Assembly (NCBI GenBank): GCA_917880885.1
Contig: OU862913.1
Span: 27,227,286 to 27,291,285 of the forward strand
DNA: 64,000 nt
DNA from: Limnephilus marmoratus
Taxonomy: Eukaryota > Arthropoda > Insecta > Trichoptera > Limnephilidae
Direction: 5' to 3'
Under the pieces are notes generated by a model. The model had not been told where the DNA came from. It saw nothing but the letters and a program-made list of their open reading frames with translations, and ran no database searches. Below, one piece after another: positions 30,908 through 41,341 of the stretch. Numbering within the stretch: the first letter of the stretch is position 1; every line of letters starts with the position of its first letter. The position numbers were made by a program, and so were the translations under genes.

Positions 30908-32168
30908 ACTTATTTATTTTATTTTATTTTACTTTATTTGGGAAACAAACAGTTGTACATATTTGATTAAATAATTACATTTGACAAATTTGCATGAACC
31001 AGTGAAGTTTCCACATTTGAGAATATAGAATTTAAAGAAAAAACAAAAAACTCATTAATATAAGAAGTTATACATACATAATACCTAACTAGATTACAGA
31101 AAATCAGATGAAACCAACATAATAAAATCAGATGAAACCAACATAATAATTCATACGAAAATCAGATGAAACCAACATAATAAGAGAAAAACAATAAAAT
31201 AAGGCACACAGCAGGATTCACGATCAACAATCTGTTTTGATCTTCTCCGTTACATATTTTGTGAATTGAACTGAGGACAAATGGAAAATATCAGCGTCTG
31301 AAAGGATATTTTTATATTTTGTGCACGTCCTTTTCAGAAATGTATGTTGTGAGTAGTTAGTTTTTGATTGTGGGATGTGGAATAGTTTGTTTGTTCTTGT
31401 ATTACGTACTGGACAGTGGAAATGGATGTTTTCCAGAAGATAGTTGCTGTCAACAGCGTTGTTGATGATTTTGTATAAAAATTTCTGGTCGGATATATTT
31501 CTTCTCTCTTCTAGTGATGTAATTTTATGGAATGCTAAGGAATCTTTTACATGTTCTGATATTCGGAACGATTTAAAGTCTAAGTATTTCAAAAATTTTT
31601 TTTGGATTCTTTCTAACCTTTCAATATTGACTTTGTATTGGGGATTCCAAATCACTGATCCAAATTCTAGTATGGAGCGAACAAAAGAAAAATATAATAT
31701 CTTGATTACATGTGGTGATCTGAATGGTTTAGTCACTCTTACAATGAATCCTAGGAGTTTGTAGGCCCTGTCACAAATGGAATTTATGTGTGATCGGAAA
31801 GACATTCCGGAGTCCATTATTATTCCTAAGTCCCTTACTTCACTACACCTTTTTAATTCAACTCCGTTTATTTTATATGGGAATGTAAGGGGGTTAGTGC
31901 TTTTGGTGAAAGATATTGTATTACATTTTTCTAGATTAAGGTACAGTTGGTTGTTCGCGCAATATAGTCCAAGCCTATTGATATCCTCTTGCAATTCTAG
32001 GCTGTCATTAATATTAATTACTTTTTTGTAAATTTTAATGTCATCAGCAAAAATTTGGATTTTAGAGTTTTTGAAGCAAGAGTCTATGTCATTTATATAC
32101 AAAATAAAAAGGAGAGGTCCGAGGTGTGATAGAACACAGCGAACTGTTTGCCTTGCAATTATAATCAA
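30908..32168 (-). mobile_element. LINE (jockey-like) RT C-terminal 314 codons and 3' end
   Basis: ORF 32168-31224 reads HLGPLLFILYINDIDSC, IQIFADDIKIYK (FADD), LYLNLEKCNTISFT, VRDLGIIMDSGMSFRSHINS and RLERIQKKFLKYLDFKSFRI. The GVPQGS part is corrupted by a small deletion; upstream RT domains and EN are missing (5' truncation). The 3' UTR contains three near-copies of AAAATCAGATGAAACCAACA (31105-31185), and the left T-rich end (TTATTTATTTTATTTTATTT) is the reversed A-rich tail. Confidence 0.9.
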
Positions 32169-32224
32169 ACACGTAATTTTCTTACGTTTTAACTCTGTTT
32201 GTTGAGGTGCTTTTGGGTAGGCAA

Positions 32225-32440
32225 TATTCTTTTAAGTGAAAACTTCTTTAGCACCGTTGTGATTTGAAACCCGATGAAACAACATTAGCGATACAAAAAA
32301 AGACCATCACATACATATTTAGGATTTAGCCTTCGAGCGAATGAAATAGTATAATTGGTCTTCTCTTTATACGGTGCTTCGTAGTCTACCCCTATCTACT
32401 TTATTTTTCTAAAGGTTTCGCTTCTACAGACTGCAAACTG
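32225..32440 (+). repeat. Interspersed repeat E, copy without minisatellite
   Basis: CTTTAGCACCGTTGTGAT, GGATTTAGCCTTCGAGCGAA, TGAAATAGTATAATTGGTCT and AAAGGTTTCGCTTCTACAG match flanks of the 42.4-43.5 kb element, here with no 36-bp units in between. Confidence 0.75.
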
Positions 32441-32479
32441 CACACGTTTTTTTTTGTTTTTTCATATCGAATTAATAAA

Positions 32480-32860
32480 TTTTTTGTCAGGTCATGTCTA
32501 CCACTCACAAATGATTTTGGGATACCGCAAGGTACTGTTTTGGGTCCATTACTTTTTACCATGTACGTAAACGATATTTTTAAACAAAACCTCAGTGGAA
32601 ACATTATATCTTACGCGGACGACACGGTTATCATAATTAAGGGTGGTGACTGGAAAATTGTAAATGAAAATGCAAATAATGACATCCAAATCTTAAAAAC
32701 CTGGTTCAATACAAACCTTTTTACAATTAATGCAAAAAAAACAGTTTATATTCCTTTCTCATTAAATTTATTCAAAACTTATCCCAACATTAATATAATT
32801 ATACACAACAGAAAATGTAATAAAGATGTCTGTAATAATTCATGTACCATACAGTAATGT
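32480..32860 (+). mobile_element. LINE (jockey-like) RT fragment
   Basis: NDFGIPQGTVLGPLLFTMYV, NDIFKQNLSGNIISYADDTV, then ILKTWFNTNLFTINAKKTVY. Domains B and C with intact YADD. Same family style as 7296-7531. Truncated at both ends. Confidence 0.88.
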
Positions 32861-32869
32861 AATATACAG

Positions 32870-33344
32870 TTAAAGAAGAACCACTATAAAACAAAGCGAA
32901 ATTATGTGTTTTTCATTTCAAAATTTGATCGCTTAAAAATATTTTAGGTGTTTTAATTAAATACTTCGGATAGAACACATATTGGCCTTTCAAATGATTG
33001 GGCATTTTTTAATCAATTATTTTTATAAGCCCAGAATAAAATAAAGTATCAGGCCTGCAAAAATTGCTTTAAACTTCAAAATCTCCTACTTGCGTACACA
33101 GTTTTGGTTATGCTTTTATTGTATAATGTGGCAAATTAAGTTCTTTAAAAAATGATTGTGAAACAATTAAATATTTATGTCCGAACTTCTAAAAATAAAA
33201 TAAAACACGTGTTATGACGATGTTACCGTTAGCGGCCCGATTACGAATATTACATGACGTGGTGCGTCGCCTTGTCTCAATACACCTATTTCGTGATGTT
33301 TCAAACAGTAAATAAGTCATTACGTATTAAAAGTTCTAAATATA
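32870..33344. other. Unassigned AT-rich stretch
   Basis: No supported feature. Confidence 0.4.
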
Positions 33345-35150
33345 TTATGCTTTAGATAGTAATAAATCTGCTGGACCGGATGGTATTCCTCCCATATTTT
33401 TAATAAATTGCATTGATAGTTTGATATATCCCTTACATAAACTTTTTAACAAATCCTTAGCATCTGGCTGTTTTCCGGCTCTGTGGAAAAAGAGTTATTT
33501 AACGCCTATTAATAAAAAGGTGACAAAAGCGATATATCAAACTATAGACCTATTTGTATTATGTCTGCTTTAGCCAAACTTTTTGAGTCATTAGTATTAG
33601 ATACCATTGTAAAACCTATTAACAATATTTGTGTTCCTAACCAATATGGCTTTATCAGAGGTCGATCTACCTTAAGTAATTTAACTATCTATAATAATTA
33701 CATATCCGAATCCCTTAGTCTGAAACAACAAGTGGATTCTATATACACCGATTTCAGTAAAGCATTTGTCGACATCACATTCTTATATCCAAACTCTGAC
33801 TGTTAGGCATCAAAGGTAGTGTATTGACATGGATTATCAGTTACCTCAGTAATAGAGTGCTTAGTGTCAGGATTAATTTTATAGAATCCTATGTATTCGA
33901 GGCCACAAGTGGTGTCCCGCAAGGGTCCCACCTCGGCCCAATATTCTTCTTAATATTCATTAATGACATTGTAAACATATTTAAGGATGTACAAGTCCTA
34001 CTTTTTGCAGATGATCTAAAATTGTTTTAAAGAATACGAAATATATATGATTGCCTAATTTTACAAGCTAATTTAGATGAATTTTTTAAATGGTGCGAAC
34101 AAAATATGTTATTTTTGAACATTGAGAAATGTCAAGTAATGCGATTTTCCAGAACTCATTCTCATATCTTACATGAATATAATTTAAACAATGTTAAATT
34201 AACACCAGTATTACAAATTCGCGACTAGGGAGTTATATTCGATTCAAACTTAACATTCACAGCACATATAGATGATATAACTAATAAGGCTTTAAAGATT
34301 CTTGGCTTCCTTTGTAGAACCCTAACTGATTTTAAGTCCTTGGATTGCATTAAAATACTGTACATTTCATTAGTTAGAAGTCAAGTAGAATATAATTCAC
34401 CTATTTGGTCCCCTTTCTATAAAGTACACTCTAACAAAATAGAACGTGTTCAACACAAATTTCTTAGGTACTTAAATTTCAAACTCAAAATTCCAATAGA
34501 AAACATTAATTATTTAAGTTTGATGAATCGACTTAATTTAATTACGTTGTCTGACAGAAGAATCATTTCAGACATAATTTTATTATACAGGGTTATGAAC
34601 AACCTAATTGATAGCCCTGCCATCGTTGCTACCATTAAACTCCATGTACCGAAAAGGAATACTAGACAAAATACAACATTCTTTTGCAACACATACACAA
34701 CCAACTATCAATCACACTCACTTACCAATAGGATGCATGATTTAGGCAACAAATTTGGTGGTATTGTAGATATATTCGCTGATTCCCTTTATATTCTAAA
34801 ATGCAATTTAAACCAACACTTTGTGGAATCCTACAAATTATTGTAACGTGGGTATAATATATTTTACGATTTGATGTGTTATTGTAATGTTTAATATTAT
34901 ATTTTGTTCTATGTTATTGTCAATATTACATTTTTAAAAATATGTCTCGGTTTTACGCAAGAATATACAAGTGGTTTTTTCTTCAATAACTACTTGTATA
35001 TTCTTAAAAAAATTTCACTTTTTAACTTTTGGTATAAATTCTATGTATGTATAATCCTCGATAACTTAAATATTATTTTATAATCTATGTAAAAGCCCCT
35101 ACGGGCGTATAACAACAATAAATAAATAAATAAATGTACAAATGTTAATA
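33345..35150 (+). mobile_element. LINE (jockey-like), RT to 3' end, 5' truncated
   Basis: SNKSAGPDGIPPIFLINCID, MSALAKLFESLVLD, PNQYGFIRGRSTLSNL, YTDFSKAF, GVPQGSHLGPIFFLIFINDI, LLFADDLKLF, LGFLCRTLTDFKSLDCIKIL and ERVQHKFLRYLNFKLKIPIE. Broken by about three stops or frameshifts. 3' UTR with TATGTAAAAGCCCCTACGGG and an (AAAT)n tail at 35124-35146. Closely parallel in style to 30908-32168. Confidence 0.92.
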
Positions 35151-35194
35151 ATTAGGTAAACACTGTAATATATAGAATGAAACAAAAAAAAATA

Positions 35195-36055
35195 AAAAAT
35201 AACCAAACCATCACGCCGTTTCACCGCCGAGGAAGGCAGAGAGGACGGACCGCCAAACTCGGTCTTGGCACACACTCCTTGCCTTGTTCACAATCATAAC
35301 AAAATTTGGGAGGCGGGTATGGGTACCGCCGCCCCGGGAACCATTTATTGGATAACCAACACCTCTGCCATAGGTCACCCCAAGTGGTTCGCTACGTTTG
35401 GTGACTTAGCAGGGGTGCCCGGGTTCATGGGGTAAGGTTTGTCCAGGTCTTGGCGGCCGATGCGTGAGCCCACCTGCTGCGTGGCCGGCAGGATCGAGAG
35501 AGACTGATTGAGGGAGGTCTTTTATCCTCTCCAGAATCTTTCGACTTACTGCCTTGCACCGCAGTTGAAGGGATGGATTCATATATCCTTTTCTCCTGGA
35601 CACACTGACTCCCAGATTCCTACCCACCCCTCATACCCTTTTCCTTCCCAGAACTTACTTTCCTTCCCTTCCTTAAAAAAACCCTCCGCACAGCATCTCC
35701 TAAGATGACATAGGCCCTGAGGGAAATTATTTTCCTCAGGGCCTCCCGTGTGGAGCTAATGTAAAAAAAAAAAACACATTGTCTCATATATGCTATTATT
35801 ATTCGGACTCCTTGACATGGCCTAACTCAAGTATCTGATTCACTTGGTCGTGCCATGTCTTCTTCGGGCGTCCTCGACTTCTTCTATGATTCATACAATT
35901 GCGTCATATATTCTCCTTACACTCCTTTCCTCGTTCGTTTGCTCTACATGCTCAAATCATCTGAGCGTTCTTTTCCTAATCTTACTCATTTCGCTTACAT
36001 GAGCCTTGCATTCTTTGCAGATCTCCATGTTTCTCACACTGTCGAATAATGGAAT
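35195..36055 (-). mobile_element. RTE-like LINE 3' fragment split by SINE-A
   Basis: 35195-35301 (CCAAACCATCACGCCGTTTC, GAGGACGGACCGCCAA) and 35780-36055 together match 47650-48100, the RTE-like C-terminus: minus frame with VRNMEICKECKAHVSEMSKI and GRPKKTWHDQV-type remnants. A SINE-A copy sits between. Confidence 0.82.
35303..35774 (+). mobile_element. SINE-A reference full-length copy
   Basis: About 470 bp from AATTTGGGAGGCGGGTATGG to the 12-A tail. Parts: G+C-rich head (GCCGCCCCGGGAACC), GGTTCATGGGGTAAGGTTTG, GATCGAGAGAGACTGATTGA, CCCAGATTCCTACCCACCCC, then the tail shared with LINE-A (AAACCCTCCGCACAGCATCT, stem-loop GGCCCTGAGG/CCTCAGGGCC, GTGTGGAGCTAATGTAAAAA). No convincing tRNA or 5S head, though GGTTCATGGGG is weakly B-box-like. 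Confidence 0.93.
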
Positions 36056-36419
36056 GTGACTAAGTGCATAAATACCAATAATTGTTAATAAATAGATATC
36101 ATTAATATATTTTAATGACTTTTGAGAGTGGGATAATTTGAGGAAATGCACTTAAAATCCGCCTAAATTTTTATTTTATTTAATTTAAACTTAGAATGAA
36201 GTGAATCGGATGATAATTCCATGAGCTACGATTCCAGCCAACTTGAAAATGTGGTTTTGAGAAAAACGCGTTTAGTTTTCGCTTGTAACCGGGCGCTCAT
36301 TTTCAGGTTTTAACCTACTTGGCGCGCACCGCTCCTAACTACATTTAAAGGTCGACTTTGATGCTATAACTTCGGGAATGCATTCTCCACATGTTCTTAG
36401 AATCGGCTGGACCAGACTT
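36056..36419. other. Unassigned stretch
   Basis: No gene recognised. Confidence 0.4.
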
Positions 36420-36800
36420 ATGGCGATGCATCACGTCGTACAAATTTCAGGATCAGTCCGCTAATAATAACACTCCTTATGTAGATGGCGATAAGGTTTA
36501 AAACCCTGCTTAAGAACAGTCGCCTGTTTTGTTTTACTCCAGAAAAAATGTCTCCAAAAAGCATTTTTAATTTTATTTTGCTAAGTTCAGGCATAAATAT
36601 TTAAATTAAAAATTAAACGATAACTTAAAAAAAAAAAGAAATTAATTTTCCACATTATAAAACAAAAAAAATGCTCGATCATTAAAGTCAATGTGTATTC
36701 TGTTCGCAGTATTTAATAAAAAGCATCTAAAACATTTTTCATAGCAAATAAATTTACTAACGATTTTGCATTACTTTAGTAGCGCATCGTCTTAAATTGA
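36420..36800. repeat. Interspersed repeat R2, copy 2, with one minisatellite-like unit
   Basis: 36420-36620 matches 310-520. At 36766-36797, GCATTACTTTAGTAGCGCAT + CGTCTTAAA resembles a single diverged unit of the 527-846 minisatellite in the same relative position. Confidence 0.55.
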
Positions 36801-37149
36801 AAAATTACCTAAAAGTATGTATTTATTGTAAAAAATACCCAGATATATATTTAATAAAAATAAAACAAAATAATTCAAAGAAAATATTTATTCAAAAATG
36901 GAACAAATTTCATAATAAAATAATAAGAAAAATAAACTTGAAGCACGTTCGTTCAAAAAACTTTGTGTTCAGAAAACATTTGTATGTTTTTTGTAGAAAA
37001 CATTATTTGTTATTAATGTTATATGAACGTGTATAATAAAGTATTAAATTTTAAGAAAAAAATAAAAATAGTGAAAAAGACAATAAAAAACATAATATAT
37101 AGATACCCATCTATTTTAAAAACATAATATAAATACATAAATAAAAGTA
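36801..37149. other. AT-rich stretch
   Basis: A 79-codon Lys-rich frame at 36797-37036 looks compositional, not a gene. Confidence 0.45.
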
Positions 37150-38430
37150 TAGGATCGTCTTTCAGGGAGATGGCCGCATCATCTGCATCCATCACTCATT
37201 GAATGGAGAGCTGAGTCACTCGGTGTAAGGACATTGGTTGACTTCCGTGTCCTGCCCCAGAAGCTGGCTAGTCGGTGGGGAAGTAAGGCGGGGAATGAGT
37301 GAACTCCCTTCAGTGAACATCGTGGAGGCACTGCAGAACTGCGGAAGTTGCACAAGTTGCCTGTTTGCATTGTTGTATCACACCCTCAGCTTGTCCCATT
37401 GTGCTGCTGGGTATTGTGTCCACAGCTCAGATGTGTACAGGGCAGAGCAGTACGTCTTAAGAAGTAATTTCCAGATATCGTTGCTATAATAGGAGAGCCG
37501 CCTTGAGAGCATTCCGGTCTGTATATTAATGGCTCAGTTGTTCCATATCTTTAATATCTTCTGTAAAGATATGTCCCAAGTGTTTAACCTGTGTAGCCGC
37601 AAGCAGTTCATTTCCTTTAAGCCAGATTGATGGAATATTTAGTGGCTCTTTGTTGTGTTTGTATTAGATGACTGTTTTTTTAAATTTGTACGGCAAATAA
37701 TATGAGTTTGTGTACTCTTTGCACAAGTCATCTCATCACTTTAATCGAGGGTGCCAGCAGCACCATGTCATCCACGTAATTGGTGTTGTTACTCCCTTCT
37801 CCGCAGATATGGCAACCAATCAGTGAAATGTTGAGTTTTTGTAGTAGGTCGTTTACGTAAATATTAAAAAAATGTAGTATGAGACATATTATCCCCTTGT
37901 CTGATTCCGCTTTTAAGAAATAAGAGTATAGAAGCAGCTCCTGCCCATTGAATGTTGTCCATACCAAATAGCCAGCATATTAACTACTGCTGCTAGAACA
38001 TCTCACTTTATGAGTTTTCCTGTAATAAGTGGCGATCTAAGGCCTTGATTGGGTAGAAATAACATCCATTAATGGTAGTTTTTCTTCTTTGTGGTAAGCT
38101 ATGATCTTTTAAATTCAATTTATTTATTTACTTTGTAAATAGTTTGCCTTTTACCAGCATGAACAATATTTTTCAAATAGTCTTGAAATCATTGTGGCCC
38201 AGGAATTCGGTGGGACATTTTCTAATATCGATGCATCCAGTTGATTGGATTTCATATCCATAGCTCTGCATTATGTTTTTTATGAGGCTGGAGTAAAGGG
38301 CAGCTAGAATAGAATAGAGCTGATCTCTTATGTACCTTACATGCTCAATAATAATGGCGTTGTACCCTGGACCTTTTCCTAGGGCGGTGTCCTTACTCGC
38401 ACATAACTATTTCACGAGTGACATTCATGA
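37150..38430 (-). mobile_element. LINE-Y relative, strongly decayed
   Basis: Minus frames show AIIIEHVRYIRDQLYSILAA, FFNIYVNDLLQKLN and NYVDDMVLLAPSIK (cf. YADDMILLAPSIK in LINE-Y), and a C-terminal part at 37150-37480. Many stops. Order along the minus strand is right for one element. Confidence 0.75.
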
Positions 38431-38544
38431 CACGGTCATCATTGGCCGCAGGTGGAAATGTCAATATATATGGTTATATTGTATTTTCTTCTTCATCTCT
38501 GGCTTGCCATTGAAGTGAAATCATGTATTAGTTTCATAGTGCTT

Positions 38545-40080
38545 TCACACAAACGAAGTATTGAAATCAGTAAGTCTGAACTTAAAGTTTAGGTCGCACA
38601 TTTTATACCCGCGCTGTGCAAGCGGGTTTCCTACAGAGCGTCGGACCATCCAATCTTCTTCTTTCATATGATGTGAGTCAGAAACAGAGTTTGGCTTTCG
38701 TCTGTTAACTGCTAAGATGGAAAGCTGTCGCAACTGTTTTCAACCTATTTATCTTTAGATGCCAATTAAGGAAATATTCGTCCATAGCTTTTATCAGATT
38801 AAGACTCTTTTCTGCTGCTTTAATGGTTTTGGGCTGTGACGACGAAGTCATCTGCATAAGCAATTTTTCTGCCTTTAGGGTGAGGAAGGTCTCCAATGTA
38901 TATGTTAAAAAGTGATGGGACTAGTACTGTGACCTGCGCAAGGCTATTATTGATTGGTATTTTTTTTGCATTTATGAGTTCATCGATAAACCCTGAAAGT
39001 GCGGCCAGTTAGCCGTTGCCCAATAAGTCTTACTATGGTGCCATCGTACATAGTTGCAGAATTCAATAAGGAGACCTTCGTGCCACACCGTATCGTAGGC
39101 CGCAAAGACATCAATGAATGCTGCCGCAGTCTTAAGCTGTTTCTGGAAATCAGATTTCATACGTATTGTCAGTGCTAACACCTGGTTGCAGCAGTTACGG
39201 CCTGATCTGAAACAAGTTTGTTTTTGAGGAACCACATTCTCCAGAGCACAACTCGCTCTAGAAGGTACTTCAAAGTAGATGTGTGGTAGCTTTTGAATTC
39301 TCTGGTGGTTTTTTTCGGTTTAAGTATGGCAACAATTTTAGCCTTTTCCAGATATTTGGTATTTCTCCAGTTTTAAAATTTCTATGCCCAGCATGTTTCA
39401 AAAAGTCTGGGAGAACTCCTTTACATCGGCCTGCTTTCTCAAGTTTTGTTGAAGTGAGTGCGGTGTCGATAAGAATATCTTTTGGACCTTGAGACTTATG
39501 TTAGACTTTACTGCCGTTATTGAACTATGGAATAGTTAGTGCTTAACAGCATTTGGTGACACTTTGAGCGTTTTTTTAGTTTGCGTTCTGCAGCTTCTTT
39601 TTCTGCTTGAGTGTGTGAAACTCATTTCTTCCATTATTCATCCTTCCATTTCATGCGCCCATTTTCCAGAGACAAGAGAACATAAGAACTAGTTTCTGGG
39701 TCATTCATCCAAAAGGAGTTCATTTTCTGAACTCCATGCTGGGGGAAACTGCTTGGCATAATACTCGAAGCCCTCAAATGTATCACCTTGATTCTGGCTT
39801 TAAGAAAAGAAGTCTCTGAATTCATCAAAGCCATATTTTAATCCCCCGTGGTGTTGTTGATGCATGTGTTGAATGCTCGTCGTACAGGCAGCGGATAGTG
39901 ATAGAGATTGTGAAGGATACAAGTTTAATATGCGAAGAGGACTGGACTTGGAGAAGCAGATTACTTGGATTCTGTTGTTAACCAATGACATCTCCAGACT
40001 TGCCTACCATCACCCAAATCCGTTAGCTTATGATAATTGGACAGCTGCCCAAATTGTGGAACAGAGATTTTGAATAATAT
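38545..40080 (-). mobile_element. LINE-Z (APE-type), decayed
   Basis: Minus strand: FDEFRDFFSKSQNQGDTFEG (pre-RT), then VPQKQTCFRSGRNCCNQVLA, LKTAAAFIDVFAAYDTVWHE and MTSSSQPKTIKAAEKSL with WHLKINRLKT. This matches the QAGFR.GRSC..QVL.LT..I......GA.F.DL.AAYDTVW.. type. Frameshifts throughout; the YADD box is lost. Confidence 0.82.
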
Positions 40081-40894
40081 ACTGATATCATTTCTATTAA
40101 TTTCGTTGTTGTTACATATTTTCGTTATTAGTTTTGCCGGGACATATTGTTATTAAATTATTTTGTTCATATTTTTGTTATATTGCCACCATGATATATG
40201 TATATGGGCATTCGCCTAGTTAAGTGGGTCTACTTCTATTAACTTTGCTCTTGGATTTCAGCACAGTTATTTAGCTCCAAAACTTTCTGAATTTTTAACG
40301 TGGCTGTGCTATTTATCCGTGCTTTGTTTTCAGAGTGTTGGCATTTCTATAGGTTTTTCTGCTTGAACTCAGCAAAGAAATGCATGCCTTGAATGCCTAT
40401 ACAAAGTTGAGACTTGATCGTTCCACCCGGGAAAAATGTCATTTTTTTGGGGTCCATTATTTTCAACTGTTTGTATGACGGAGTTTCACATTAACAAAGC
40501 TGTCGTTAAGAGAATCAAAGTCCATTTTGTGATCCTCATTATCACAGTTATTCCTCTGAAATTAAGATTTATGTGGCATCTGGAGGTTTTATTATGGACA
40601 GAAATTTAATTGCCAGGACGTTGTGAATTTTAACATAATTTTCGGATTTGGTCGCACATTTTCAAAAAACTCTTGATTGAATTTGTCTGTTGTTTGTAAC
40701 GGGGATTATAGCCAGATCTACATGATCAGACCGCTTCATTATTAAAAAGGTTTGTTTAAAAAACCCAAGGTTCATTTTCAATTTTCATTAGTTTCGTCAA
40801 ACTTTTCAACTTTTGGCAGTGCAATCGCAGGAATGCGTTATGGCTAGGAGACAGAAATCGTAAAAGGTTGGAAAACCGTGCACCAGAGAGATCT
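40081..40894. other. Unassigned stretch downstream of the protease-homolog gene
   Basis: May contain endonuclease remnants of LINE-Z on the minus strand, but no motif is secure. Confidence 0.35.
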
Positions 40895-41176
40895 TCCGGG
40901 AATTGGTTGAACACCACTGCCTTAAGGCCATACAGAACTTAATCCAGGATGGGATGTAGGCAGTGGAACACTGTGCACCCGAGTATTGCAGATCAACAGT
41001 TGAACACCACTGCCTTAAGTTCAGACGTTGCTCCGTATCCAGGGGATATAGGCAGTTCAACTGTAAACCAGAGTACTGCGGGGCTCAGGTTGAGCACCAC
41101 TGCCTTAACCAGGACTGGAAGTAGGCAGTGGAACACTGTGCACCACCGTTCTGCAGGGTACCGGTTGAACACGGCC
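40895..41176 (-). repeat. Degenerate tandem repeat in the 3' flank of the protease-homolog gene
   Basis: About four diverged units carrying GTTGAACACCACTGCCTTAA and GTAGGCAGTGGAACACTGTG in alternation. The first unit starts exactly at the stop codon (CCTTAAGC), so the repeat makes up the start of the 3' UTR. Confidence 0.8.
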
Positions 41177-41341
41177 TTAAGCCCACACGATGCTCTCAAT
41201 CCATGGGATGAAGCTAGACACTCGCGTGAACACTCTCGTGCAGTTTGTTGGATGGTATGCGGATGAGATCCCCACCAGTAGATGAGTGCAAGCCACCCTA
41301 GGACCATTATACAAAGACAACGGAGAGCCGGTACCGAAGCC
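41177..41341 (-). CDS. Protease homolog exon G: degenerate GDSGG and C-terminus
   Basis: Acceptor TTGTTCTCAG, phase 0. It encodes GFGTGSPLSLYNGPRVACTH, then LLVGISSAYHPTNCTRVFTR and VSSFIPWIESIVWA, then TAA at 41179-41177. It aligns with GDSGGPL...GV.S.G..C....P.VYTRVS.Y..WI: the catalytic Ser is replaced (Gly or Thr, depending on alignment; the motif is one residue longer), while C220 and the C-terminal WIESIVW are intact. The stop codon sits at the edge of a degenerate tandem repeat filling the 3' flank (40895-41176). Confidence 0.88.
   Translation of the reverse strand, partial: GFGTGSPLSLYNGPRVACTHLLVGISSAYHPTNCTRVFTRVSSFIPWIESIVWA

Noticed and set aside
35508..35708. Short plus-strand protein ending KKPSAQHLLR
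   Set aside because: It is SINE-A body; the ending is the inherited LINE-A C-terminal coding tail, not a gene.
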